A stretch of 44,593 nt of DNA from Chitinophagaceae bacterium (GTDB taxonomy: Bacteria > Bacteroidota > Bacteroidia > Chitinophagales > Chitinophagaceae), in NCBI GenBank assembly GCA_016786745.1, contig JAEUVS010000060.1, positions 1 through 44,593 on the forward strand, in the 5' to 3' direction. Below the pieces are notes generated by a model, which worked only from the letters and a program-made list of their open reading frames with translations, did not search any database and was not told the origin of the DNA. This document shows positions 27,212-35,937 of this stretch, piece after piece; the first letter of the stretch is position 1; the number at the start of each line of letters is the position of its first letter. A program made the translations under genes and the position numbers.

Positions 27212-28534
27212 TTAAAGCTTAACCCTTTTTCTTCTACCTTCCTGTAACATGTACTTCTTGTTTATTTTGTCGAGGACGGCATAAACAGAATCTTTATTTT
27301 CATTCGTACCGCTCAACACGATCGTTGAATCGTTCGGGAATGAATAGGTAAGCGCAAATGATTCAGACGCGTGGTGCCTGTTTTTATTTTTTAAGCGGAC
27401 GGTTTGGTTGGTACTGTCGATCGTGTAAGAAAAATATCGTCTGCCGGCTACGCCTGCGGATTCAAAATTTCTGTCGTTGTCGTCGGTAAAAAATTCGTCG
27501 CCGGTTGAATTATCTACCTGGATGGGTTTTGCTGTTTTAATACTGAGCGTGGCCCATTTTTCGAATATCACATTGTGCCACCTGTTCGTGTCGGTTAGTG
27601 AGTAAGGAATCAGTTTATTATTGAATTTAAACTCACGAACATTGTACAATCCATAAGCTTTCGATAGACCGGGTGTAGTGGGATACTTATAGGGTCCTGA
27701 TACAAAGTTTGCATATGTGCCGGCGCTGAAGGCGATAATAAACAACACGAAAGCAGACTTGAGGGCTTTCCTCGTGACGTCAATCGTTTTGTCGCTGAAT
27801 ACAGGCCTGAAACGGTTTGCGTATGTAAAACGCCCCTCTACAAGTAACCGGTACAGCCGCGGTGCGTCGTATGCAAACAAGAATAATGCTATCGAAAGAA
27901 GAAATGCGGCGTATGCTTCTTCCCCGATATGGTAGGCGATGTTTGCGGCAAACACATTGCCTGTAAAACCGATGATGATACCTGCTCCGAATGTTGTTGT
28001 TTTTCGGAATAGCAACAGGATACCCGCCGCCACTTCTACAGCGCCTAAAAAGCTTTCATAACCCTGTGTGATGCCAAGTGTATGGAAGTATATCTTCCAT
28101 CCGTAGAAGTCGCCATAGTTGGTATGCAGGTTACTTAGCGAAGGATAAGGCATCTGCAGCGGAAACAGCTTGATAACGCCATATGCTATAACAGCAATGG
28201 CCAGCCGATAACGCAATATTACCCGCAACCAGTAATAGAGCACGTCGTAGTTCACCGGCTTTTTCTCGCGGTACGTCCACACAATCGTACCGGCGAGCGC
28301 CAGCACTGCGGCGATTGCCCAATTACCGAACCCTTCGATGCCGAACCACTGCGGGTAATATCTTGTTAACCTGAAGAAGTTATAGAATGAAGAGGCGCTC
28401 CAGCCGGAGAAGAAGTATGCGCCATCAAACGGAATTACCTGCACCACAAAAAAAATAATAAAGAACCGGAGTGTGATTTTTTCTCTTTTGCTCCAGTTAC
28501 CTGGTTCGCCATTGGCGATGTTGAAAAAGCTCAT
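27212..28534 (-). CDS. DoxX-like membrane protein with C-terminal domain, paralogue 1
   Basis: 440 residues, the shortest of the three. NWSKREKITLRFFIIFF and PFDGAYFF mark the first helix. The DoxX-like core (about 105-235) has QMPYPSLSNLHTNYGDF (127-143), YESFLGAVEVAAGILLLFRK and GNVFAANIAYHIGEE. The C-terminal domain (about 285-440) has YNVREFKFNNKLIPYSLTDT, RWHNVIFEKW, AGVAGRRYFSYTID and DSVYAVLDKINKKYML. Directly follows susD with a 17-bp gap. The family occurs singly in Bacteroidota as 'DoxX family protein' of unknown role; three in tandem is unusual. Confidence 0.72.
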   Translation of the reverse strand: MSFFNIANGEPGNWSKREKITLRFFIIFFVVQVIPFDGAYFFSGWSASSFYNFFRLTRYYPQWFGIEGFGNWAIAAVLALAGTIVWTYREKKPVNYDVLYYWLRVILRYRLAIAVIAYGVIKLFPLQMPYPSLSNLHTNYGDFYGWKIYFHTLGITQGYESFLGAVEVAAGILLLFRKTTTFGAGIIIGFTGNVFAANIAYHIGEEAYAAFLLSIALFLFAYDAPRLYRLLVEGRFTYANRFRPVFSDKTIDVTRKALKSAFVLFIIAFSAGTYANFVSGPYKYPTTPGLSKAYGLYNVREFKFNNKLIPYSLTDTNRWHNVIFEKWATLSIKTAKPIQVDNSTGDEFFTDDNDRNFESAGVAGRRYFSYTIDSTNQTVRLKNKNRHHASESFALTYSFPNDSTIVLSGTNENKDSVYAVLDKINKKYMLQEGRRKRVKL

Positions 28535-28551
28535 GTCTTTAAATTTTTAGC

Positions 28552-29925
28552 CTAATTGTATCCCTCATTTTGAGTCAAATTATTATCCAGTTGGATCTGT
28601 GTTATCGGGATCGGAAACTTCGACTCGTAAGATTCCACCTTCGTATTTGGATCAAGCGCCTCAAGCACAACCTCTGCCCGGCCTGTTCGGGTTAAATCAA
28701 ACCAACGGTGAGCCTCAAACGCAAACTCAACACGACGTTCATTCTCCACGGCCAGCAACAACTCATCCTGGGTAGTCAGGTCGAGTTCGGGTACATCCGC
28801 TCTTTTTCTCACTTCATTTAAATCATGAAGCGATTCTTCTGTTTTATCGAGGTGGGCGCGCGCCTCCGCTCTTACCAGGTACATTTCGGCAATGCGGAAA
28901 ATATATGCAGGATCAGTCGCGGGAAGGCGGTAGTAGAGGTCTCCGAACCAGATAGTTGTTCCGCCTTGTGTAACGCTTCCAATCAGAGCCTTCCTTCCAC
29001 CTGAAACAAGTGAATCGTTTAACAACTGAACGAACCTGTCGTTAGGCGCATAACGGTATGTTCCGCCTTTTGTAGGATGCTGCATCTGCGCGCGTATCGC
29101 GCTCGGATTTATCGCACTGTACTCCAACTCGAAAATAGATTCAGGAGTGGCGACAACATTATTTTTAAACCACGCACTGTATGGCTTAACAAGCGAATAA
29201 TCGGATGAAAGATCAATGAGCTTTGTGGCATACTGTTCAGCCAAATCCCATTCGGCGCGATAGAGATGCAACCGCGCTCTCAGCGCCCACACTGTTCTCT
29301 TTGTTGCCCTGATCCTGTTCAACTCATCAGGCAGTAACTGTTCCGCATCCTGTAAATCCGCCAGCACCTGGTCGTATGTTTGATCGAGCGTGCTGCGTTG
29401 CACAGCGGCGCCGTTAACAAGACTCGAAGTAGGTTCCAGGACAAGCTGCACGCCTCCCCATGCCCTCGCCAGGTCAAAATAAGCAAGCGCACGTATGAAT
29501 TTCGCTTCTCCGACATACCGGTCTTTTAACGCCTGCGTAAGCAACGGATCCTCCACCGCCGGTGTTCTCGCGATCACATGATTCGCACGATTGATAGTAT
29601 TGTATATAGCGTTCCACGCCGCATTGAAATTCACATCATCGGCGCGAAAATTTACATTCACAAGATTTGCCGCGCCACCAGTGGTCAAATTCTTAATATC
29701 TCCACTAGGAAAATAACCAAGCGTTACATAAGTTTCACCATAATAGCCAGACGAGGCGAGTTGCCTGTAAACGCCTCTCAGTGCCGTTTCCGCCGAAGCT
29801 TTGTCAACAATAGGCGCATCATCAGACACAGCGCCCACCGGTTTCGTTTCAAGATATTTTTTGCAAGAGGACGCCAGGATTACAACCGAACTGATAACAA
29901 ATCCCCTGATAATATTTTTAAACAT
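28552..29925 (-). CDS. SusD/RagB-family outer-membrane lipoprotein
   Basis: 457 residues. Lipoprotein signal ending VVILASSCKKYLETKPVG (lipidated Cys at residue 21). The TPR-like helices and SusD signatures are intact: ALRGVYRQLASSGYYG, FNAAWNAIYNTINRANHVI, AKFIRALAYFDLARAWGGV, YLVRAEARAH, and the C-terminal ENERRVEFAFEAHRWFDLTR. It caps the SusC barrel and binds the ligand on the cell surface. The operon encodes no CAZyme, so the ligand need not be a glycan. 26 bp after susC. Confidence 0.95.
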   Translation of the reverse strand: MFKNIIRGFVISSVVILASSCKKYLETKPVGAVSDDAPIVDKASAETALRGVYRQLASSGYYGETYVTLGYFPSGDIKNLTTGGAANLVNVNFRADDVNFNAAWNAIYNTINRANHVIARTPAVEDPLLTQALKDRYVGEAKFIRALAYFDLARAWGGVQLVLEPTSSLVNGAAVQRSTLDQTYDQVLADLQDAEQLLPDELNRIRATKRTVWALRARLHLYRAEWDLAEQYATKLIDLSSDYSLVKPYSAWFKNNVVATPESIFELEYSAINPSAIRAQMQHPTKGGTYRYAPNDRFVQLLNDSLVSGGRKALIGSVTQGGTTIWFGDLYYRLPATDPAYIFRIAEMYLVRAEARAHLDKTEESLHDLNEVRKRADVPELDLTTQDELLLAVENERRVEFAFEAHRWFDLTRTGRAEVVLEALDPNTKVESYESKFPIPITQIQLDNNLTQNEGYN

Positions 29926-29951
29926 GATAAGTCTTTTTGATTGTTGAAAGT

Positions 29952-32900
29952 TTATAGCTGCACATTTAAACCTACCTGCACGGTGCGTGGCTGGGGCGGC
30001 GTACCGTAATCGTACCCCTGTATGTTCTCCGTGCCCATATTCGATTCGGGATCCGAACCCGTGTAGTCTGTCAGGAGGAACAGGTTACTTCCGGCTACAT
30101 AAAACCTTGCCTTCTCAATTCCGACAGATCTTGTAAGCGACTGCGGTAGAGTGTAGCCCAATGTGAGAGACCTTAACCTCACAAACGAACCATCTTCGAG
30201 AAAGCGGCTGTTCTCCTGTCGTGAATAATTTTCAGTGGTAAGTCTCGGCGTATTCGTTTCGGTATGCTCAGGTGTCCACCTGTCTAGCTGGCTTGCCAGC
30301 AAAACGCGGTTTGCATCCAGCGTCCCCCCTGTTTCACCGAGCATCCTGTTATGGTTCCATACATAGTTGCCGTATGAATAAGTAAGAAATACGTTAAGGT
30401 CAAATCCTTTAAAGGTGAATGTATTGCTCAATCCGCCAAAGTATTTTGGCCATGTGCTTCCCACAATCTGCCTGTCCTCTGCTGTAATTTTTCCATCTTT
30501 ATTGAGGTCGTCGAATACAGCGTCGCCGGTTTTTGGATCAACATACAGTTGTTTGTACAACCAGTACGAATACATTGAGTGTCCTTTCTGCAAACGGATC
30601 AGGTCGCGGCCTGCAAAAGGAATGTCTGCAGGAATATTTTCGATGATGTTTTTATTTTTTGAGATGTTGAATTCAGTTCTCCACGAAAAGTCGTTTGTTT
30701 TTACGTTTACCGAGTTCACACTTAATTCAAACCCCCTGTTTCTTATTTCACCATAGTTGGTGAGGTACGATGAGAAACCTGTTGAACCCGGTGTGGCGAT
30801 TAACAGCAATACATCTGTGGTAAGTTTGTCGTAGATGTTAAACTCGGCATTGATTCGTCCGTTAAAGAGTCCGAGATCGGCGCCTACACTCAATTGTGTT
30901 GTCTTCTCCCATTTTAAATCAGGATTTGCAATCTGAAGGGGTGCGGTGCCTGGTAATTCATTGCTGCCTGCTGCATCAGAATAACCGAAACCGCCGGTCC
31001 ACAAACCTTGGGATGCATAGTCGTCGATACCGCCCTGGTTACCTGTGATGCCATAGCTCGCGCGGAGTTTCAGGTTGCTGATCGAGCCGATATTCTTAAA
31101 GAGATTTTCTTCCGAAATTCTATATCCCACACCTACGGCCGGAAAGTACCCCCATTTGTTGTTAGCGCCGAAGCGCGACGAACCATCGGCACGTAACACG
31201 AATTCTGCGTAATATTTACCGGCGTAATTATAGTCTATTCTCGAGAAGAAAGAAGCGAGTTTGCTTTCAGAGGTAAACTGCGATGCGGTTTGGGTTGCGG
31301 CGGAAGAGATTTGAGTGTAGGAGTTATTCGGAAAATTTGTACCCGTTGCGGAAACGTTCTTCAAAATGATCCGTTGCAACGTATTTCCGATCAGCGCTCC
31401 GAATTTGTGGCTTCCGGATTTGCCATCGTATGAAAGCGTTTGTTCATTGATGATAGTACCCGATTGCGTGATGCTCTGTGTACCTTTTCCACCGGAAGCG
31501 CCTAATATGGTTCTTGTGTCCCAGTATTCGTTTTCTTCGTAGTTGTTATAATCAATACCGAGGCTCGATTTAAAATTCAGCACTTTCAATATATCCCAGG
31601 AGAAGTAAGCGTTCCCAACATAGTGATAACTGTTCGACCAAAGATTAACGGTGCTCGTCAATACGTCTATATTGTCGAAGTTCACCCATTTCAAAGGCGT
31701 GCCATCTTCATCAAATATTGGCAGGTAAGTTGGAATGTTTAATGATGCCTGCAGCAATGTTCCATTACCACCGTTAGCGGGACGCGCCTGGTCGCGCTTG
31801 CTGAGTGAAAGCGTATTGCTCGTACCGATGGTGACCGATTCACTCAACTTGTGATCGATGTTGGCTTTAAACGAATAGCGTTCGAAGCCCATGGGTTTCC
31901 AGATAGACTCCTGCTTGTTATATCCTCCACCGAGATAGTATTTTGTGTTCTGCGATCCGCCACGGATGGAGATGTCGTAATTGCGTAACTGCGCCGTGCG
32001 ATTCAGGTACTGCATCCTGTCGTACGTAGGTTGTTCCCCGGGTAAGCCGCGGCCCGGCACGCCATTTACTATTTCGCTCTCCGGCCTGAATGGAAGTGGC
32101 TTGCCGATATTTGCGTTGTACTCATTAATGAGCGTCGCATGTTCTGGACCGGTGGTTGTTTTCCATACCCTGTCTTCCGGCGCCCATCCCCTTCCCTCGG
32201 AAGCGTTAAATTCAATCTTTGATTTTTCTCCATAGTTGCCTCTTTTCGTAGTAATAATAATTACGCCGTTTGCGCCACGCGCTCCGTAAATAGCTATCGC
32301 GCTCGCGTCTTTCAAAACTTCGATGCTTTGGATATCGTTGGGGTTAATATCTGTTAACGGAGATGTTGCCCTGTCCTGGAAAATGTTTTGCAGGCTTGTA
32401 TTGTTTACCACTACACCGTCCACTACATACAACGGATCGTTGCTTGCATTGATGGAAGTAGCGCCACGCACTCGAATGAATACATCCGATCCGGGAACGC
32501 CGGTGTTTGTATTTATCTGCACACCCGGTGCCTTACCCTGTAATTGCGCGTCGAAGCTGGCTTCCGGTATAGCATGCACCTCTTCGGGGTTTATCTTGGA
32601 AACAGAACCAGTGAGGTCGGAACGTTTTTGTGTGCCATATCCAACCACAACAACATCCGCAAGCTGGCTGGTGGCTGGTAACAGCGTTAATACAACGGGG
32701 CTCGAATCTACTTTGAGCTCCGTTGTTTTATAGCTTACGTGCGACAACACGAGTATGAAAGGCAACTTCTGCCCGGTTACAAAGCTGAAATCTCCTTTGC
32801 TATCGGTGAGCACATAATGCGTTGTGCCCTTGATCGCCACGTTCACTCCTTCGAGAGGCGTTCCGGTTTCTTCGTCAACTATTTTGCCATTAAGTGTGGC

Positions 32901-32984
32901 GTTTACGATGGGGTTAAGCTGAGCTTCAACCAGCAATGGTGCTAACAAAAATCCTATCAGCGCTGCTGATAAAAAATACTTCAT
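29952..32984 (-). CDS. SusC/RagA-family TonB-dependent receptor
   Basis: 1010 residues. Signal peptide (about 1-21), a CarboxypepD_reg-like domain (about 29-103: LNGKIVDEETGTPLEGVNVA), the TonB box/SusC signature DVVVVGYGTQKRSDLTGSVS (109-128), the plug (PLYVVDGVVVNNTSLQNI, SIEVLKDASAIAIYGARGAN), then a 22-strand barrel ending in VQVGLNVQL. There is no N-terminal STN signalling domain and no ECF sigma/anti-sigma pair nearby, so control by a FecIR-type cascade is not supported. First gene of a seven-gene operon with susD, three DoxX-like genes, an FAD oxidoreductase and a YeiH transporter. Confidence 0.95.
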   Translation of the reverse strand: MKYFLSAALIGFLLAPLLVEAQLNPIVNATLNGKIVDEETGTPLEGVNVAIKGTTHYVLTDSKGDFSFVTGQKLPFILVLSHVSYKTTELKVDSSPVVLTLLPATSQLADVVVVGYGTQKRSDLTGSVSKINPEEVHAIPEASFDAQLQGKAPGVQINTNTGVPGSDVFIRVRGATSINASNDPLYVVDGVVVNNTSLQNIFQDRATSPLTDINPNDIQSIEVLKDASAIAIYGARGANGVIIITTKRGNYGEKSKIEFNASEGRGWAPEDRVWKTTTGPEHATLINEYNANIGKPLPFRPESEIVNGVPGRGLPGEQPTYDRMQYLNRTAQLRNYDISIRGGSQNTKYYLGGGYNKQESIWKPMGFERYSFKANIDHKLSESVTIGTSNTLSLSKRDQARPANGGNGTLLQASLNIPTYLPIFDEDGTPLKWVNFDNIDVLTSTVNLWSNSYHYVGNAYFSWDILKVLNFKSSLGIDYNNYEENEYWDTRTILGASGGKGTQSITQSGTIINEQTLSYDGKSGSHKFGALIGNTLQRIILKNVSATGTNFPNNSYTQISSAATQTASQFTSESKLASFFSRIDYNYAGKYYAEFVLRADGSSRFGANNKWGYFPAVGVGYRISEENLFKNIGSISNLKLRASYGITGNQGGIDDYASQGLWTGGFGYSDAAGSNELPGTAPLQIANPDLKWEKTTQLSVGADLGLFNGRINAEFNIYDKLTTDVLLLIATPGSTGFSSYLTNYGEIRNRGFELSVNSVNVKTNDFSWRTEFNISKNKNIIENIPADIPFAGRDLIRLQKGHSMYSYWLYKQLYVDPKTGDAVFDDLNKDGKITAEDRQIVGSTWPKYFGGLSNTFTFKGFDLNVFLTYSYGNYVWNHNRMLGETGGTLDANRVLLASQLDRWTPEHTETNTPRLTTENYSRQENSRFLEDGSFVRLRSLTLGYTLPQSLTRSVGIEKARFYVAGSNLFLLTDYTGSDPESNMGTENIQGYDYGTPPQPRTVQVGLNVQL

Positions 32985-33346
32985 TACTATAAAATTTAAA
33001 TGCGGATGATTTTAAAAACCAGGCAGCATGGTATTCTTAACCGGAACCAACCACCGGCAACGGAAAAGCAATACGATATGCCGCCTGGCCAGACGTTAAA
33101 TGGCAGGTAGCGATCGCAGGGAAATAATTAATGCGTTAACAGGGAAAATTGCTGGAAGTATACATGTAATACACCACCATTAATGCAGAGCTGGGAAGTT
33201 CGTGTGTTGCGCTTCTCATAATCTTTGTGTTTGCTTTCCACTGGTGGTTAGTGGAAAAATATTAGTCTACTAAAAAAGTAGACAATGCAAATGTAGGGGT
33301 TTCTTCCAATCAAAAAAATATTTTTCTTACGTTACCGTCTGGGACC
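32985..33346 (-). promoter_or_regulatory. susC upstream region with two hairpins and a -7 box
   Basis: No gene in these 362 bp. On the minus strand TACATTTG (33295-33288) is a perfect -7 box. Immediately downstream is a 7-bp inverted repeat with a 5-nt A/T loop (GTCTACT/AGTAGAC, 33265-33283). After it comes an 8-bp perfect hairpin TTTCCACT-N7-AGTGGAAA (33235-33257). The rest, about 250 bp to the susC ATG, is a long leader with no ORF or known riboswitch that I recognise. The -33 element is not clear. Confidence 0.5.
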
Positions 33347-33742
33347 CTACCCTTTTTTCTTCGTTTTTGTCTTTTTCTTTTCGAGTTCTATATTTTCCTC
33401 CGCCCTGAACTTCGACATCTTCGACAACAAGTCATAAGGAAACGGTTTCGCCTTTGGAAACTGAATCGTACTCTTCGACATCTCGAACGGAGAAAGCTCT
33501 TTCTTAAATTCATCGAATACCGTCCACGGCGGTGGGCACGACAACGAGTAATGATTTGTATACGCTGAGAAATAAAATATAAAACCGTGATACTTAAAAG
33601 CAGGTACCTGGTAGCTGATCACCTCCTGCGCATCCGGTACAACTTTTTGAATAGTCTCCCTGATTTTCTGCAAAACCTTTTGTTCATCTGCATCGCGCGA
33701 GGCAATGTATTCATCAATCGTTTTGTAATCGGTTTTTGCCAT
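33347..33742 (-). CDS. DUF1801 (YdhG-like) protein
   Basis: 131 residues. The DUF1801 fold shows as TIDEYIASRDADEQKVLQKI at the start, then VVPDAQEVISYQVPAFKYHG and the strand FIFYFSAYTNHYSL. The Pro/Phe region FPKAKPFPYDLLSKM and a Lys-rich tail (EKKKTKTKKKG) close it. A Bacillus member is an iron chaperone for frataxin; for this protein only the fold is clear. It sits upstream of the susC promoter on the same strand but about 360 bp away, so it is probably a separate unit. Confidence 0.82.
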   Translation of the reverse strand: MAKTDYKTIDEYIASRDADEQKVLQKIRETIQKVVPDAQEVISYQVPAFKYHGFIFYFSAYTNHYSLSCPPPWTVFDEFKKELSPFEMSKSTIQFPKAKPFPYDLLSKMSKFRAEENIELEKKKTKTKKKG

Positions 33743-33813
33743 TTGTCAATTCATTTTAATGTTCTAAAATACGATAATACAGTACCTTCATGCACCCATA
33801 AATTCTAACCTCG

Positions 33814-34662
33814 ATGAGGATCGTATTTCTATTTTTAATTTTGCTTTGCACGGCAAAATTGAAGTCACAGGTACTATGTGGCACAGCCGGTGAAGGAGGC
33901 ACCGTAACCATCACCGCACCCCCCGGCAACGTTTTCATCACGGTCGAATTCGCCAGCTATGGCACGCCCAACGGCTCATGCGGGTCCTTTACATTCGGAT
34001 CATGCCATTCCAATTCCAGCGGAACAGTTTGCTACAACGCGTTTGTCGGCAGAAGCACAGCAACCGTGGGCGCCAACAATGGCGTGTTCGGCGATCCATG
34101 CGTGGGAACCGTAAAAAGATTATATGTGCAGGTCCGTTATGACGCCCTCGTGCCGCTAAACCTACTTTCGTTTACGGCGAGAAAACTTTCAGACAACCAG
34201 GTACGGCTCGACTGGTCAAGCGAAGAAGAAGTAAACTCCTCTCATTTTATTGTTGAAAGAAGCAGTGACGGTAAATCCTTTGAAGATGTCGGCATAGTAA
34301 TCGCCGATGGCGCTGGATCAGGAAAATATTCTTTCACCACCGATATGTCATCCCCAACGGGCATTCATTTTTTCCGGCTGAAAATTATTGACCGCGACAA
34401 AAAAATAAAATTCAGCAATGTCGTTCGGATTAACAGCGGTCTCTCGCTTACAAAACTTTCGCTTTATCCTAATCCCGCGGACCATTTTGTTACAGTCACC
34501 AATAACAAACCAAATGAGGCGGTCATCACCAACGTTCATGGAATAATACTCAAAAAAACCATGCTGGTAAATGGAACGCAAACTATTGACGTGTCCGGTT
34601 TTCGTACCGGGGTGTATTTCATCAAAACCTCCGATGCCGCCTTACGGTTTGTAAAAAGATAG
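33814..34662 (+). CDS. secreted SUEL-type lectin domain protein with T9SS sorting domain
   Basis: 282 residues. Signal peptide (about 1-18). Residues 21-110 match the galactose/rhamnose-binding SUEL lectin fold: CGTAGEGGTVTITAPPGNVF, ITVEFASYGTPNGSCGSF, Cys at 22, 56, 64, 73 and 96, and the hallmark FGDPCVGTVKRLYVQVRY. Residues about 115-205 form a fibronectin-like linker domain (LLSFTARKLSDNQVRLDWSS). Residues 214-282 are a type A T9SS C-terminal domain (LSLYPNPADHFVTV ... GVYFIKTSD). Predicted to be secreted or surface-attached by type IX secretion and to bind sugars. Followed at 20 bp by a GH5 lipoprotein. Confidence 0.82.
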   Translation: MRIVFLFLILLCTAKLKSQVLCGTAGEGGTVTITAPPGNVFITVEFASYGTPNGSCGSFTFGSCHSNSSGTVCYNAFVGRSTATVGANNGVFGDPCVGTVKRLYVQVRYDALVPLNLLSFTARKLSDNQVRLDWSSEEEVNSSHFIVERSSDGKSFEDVGIVIADGAGSGKYSFTTDMSSPTGIHFFRLKIIDRDKKIKFSNVVRINSGLSLTKLSLYPNPADHFVTVTNNKPNEAVITNVHGIILKKTMLVNGTQTIDVSGFRTGVYFIKTSDAALRFVKR

Positions 34663-34682
34663 AAAGTTTTTTATCTTACATT

Positions 34683-35846
34683 ATGACCCGTGCTGCTTTA
34701 ATCGCCGTCGTAATTATTTGCCTAATCTCCTGCAAAAAGAACAATTCAGCGGATAACGATCCCGGCGACAATTACAAGACCGACACAGGTTACCGTGCTC
34801 CATTATCAAAAGGTATCAATCTTTCAAACTGGTTCAACGACTACAGCGATCACGGTCAGTTTTCGAATCGCTTTACCGACGAACATTTTGCCTTGCTGAA
34901 ACAACTGGGGTTTACATATGTGCGCATTCCCATAGGGCAATACATTCTATACAACGAAGGAAATCCTTCGCAATTAAACGCTGCCAATCTTCAGTACGTT
35001 GATAAAGCCGTTGAAAACGCCATTGCCCACGGACTTGCGGTAACAATCAACTATCATCCTGCAAGTAACGATGTAGAAAAAAAATTGCCCGTGAGCACAG
35101 AAAGCCAGGATAAGATGGCCGAATACTGGAAAGCTGTCGCGAAATTTTTTAAAAAATATGGCGAGAAGGAAATTTTCTTCGAAGTATTTAATGAGCCGCA
35201 TGTTGCATCGGACGGAACGATTGCGTACGATAAAACATGGTGGAACCCGGTGCAGCTGAAACTGATTAAAGCTATTCGTTCGGAAACGCCTGGTCATTTT
35301 ATTATCGTGGGTGGTGAAAGCTGGAACAGCATCGACGGATTGAGGTTACTCACAATTTACAAGCAGAATAACATCGTTTATAATTTTCACTTCTACGACC
35401 CCTTCGTATTTACTCACCAGGGTGCCACCTGGGCGGGCCCTTCAATGGCGAAGTTGCGCAATGTTCCATACCCGTCGTCGCCGGAAAACGTGGCACCTAT
35501 TCTAGATACCGCTACAGACCAGGAGGTAATTGACATGGTGGGCTGGTATGGGCAGGAAAGGTGGGATAAAGAGAAACTTGCCGTCAATATCCAGCGCGCG
35601 GTAGATTGGGCCACAGCAAACAGGGCCGCGCTGATATGCAACGAATTCGGCAGTTACATGGAATTTGCGCCGCGTGAAAGCCGCCTTAACCTGATACGGG
35701 ACATCAGGGAAATACTGGAAGAAAATAATATCGGCTGGGCGATGTGGGAAATGGATGAAGGTTTTGGGTTTATCAACTACAGCAATGGCGATCGCTCCTC
35801 CTTTACTACAGATAACGAAGTTTTGCACTCACTGGGCTTAAAATAA
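34683..35846 (+). CDS. glycoside hydrolase family 5 lipoprotein (endoglucanase-like)
   Basis: 387 residues. Lipoprotein signal CLISCKK (Cys17). The (beta/alpha)8 barrel starts at GINLSNWFN (44-52). GH5 landmarks: the Arg in FTYVRIPIG (77-85), INYHPA, acid/base E171 in EVFNEPH, HFYDP (236-240), nucleophile E321 in CNEFGSY, and the closing IGWAMWEMDEGFGF. Substrate is probably a beta-glucan or mannan; the subfamily cannot be set by eye. Surface or periplasmic. It forms a two-gene unit with the SUEL-lectin gene, suggesting joint binding and cleavage of the same polysaccharide. Confidence 0.9.
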   Translation: MTRAALIAVVIICLISCKKNNSADNDPGDNYKTDTGYRAPLSKGINLSNWFNDYSDHGQFSNRFTDEHFALLKQLGFTYVRIPIGQYILYNEGNPSQLNAANLQYVDKAVENAIAHGLAVTINYHPASNDVEKKLPVSTESQDKMAEYWKAVAKFFKKYGEKEIFFEVFNEPHVASDGTIAYDKTWWNPVQLKLIKAIRSETPGHFIIVGGESWNSIDGLRLLTIYKQNNIVYNFHFYDPFVFTHQGATWAGPSMAKLRNVPYPSSPENVAPILDTATDQEVIDMVGWYGQERWDKEKLAVNIQRAVDWATANRAALICNEFGSYMEFAPRESRLNLIRDIREILEENNIGWAMWEMDEGFGFINYSNGDRSSFTTDNEVLHSLGLK

Positions 35847-35937
35847 TCCTGTCGCAATCCGCCTTTAATTTGTCAGAATCAGCCGCTGTAACTAATTGCC
35901 AGGTGCGTTAGTTTTGGTTTCATAAAAACAAAAAAAA

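Noticed and set aside
21591..33295. Classical polysaccharide utilisation locus
   Set aside because: No glycoside hydrolase, lyase, sulfatase, SusE/F-like protein or hybrid sensor is in the operon. The GH5 gene nearby is on the other strand in a separate unit.
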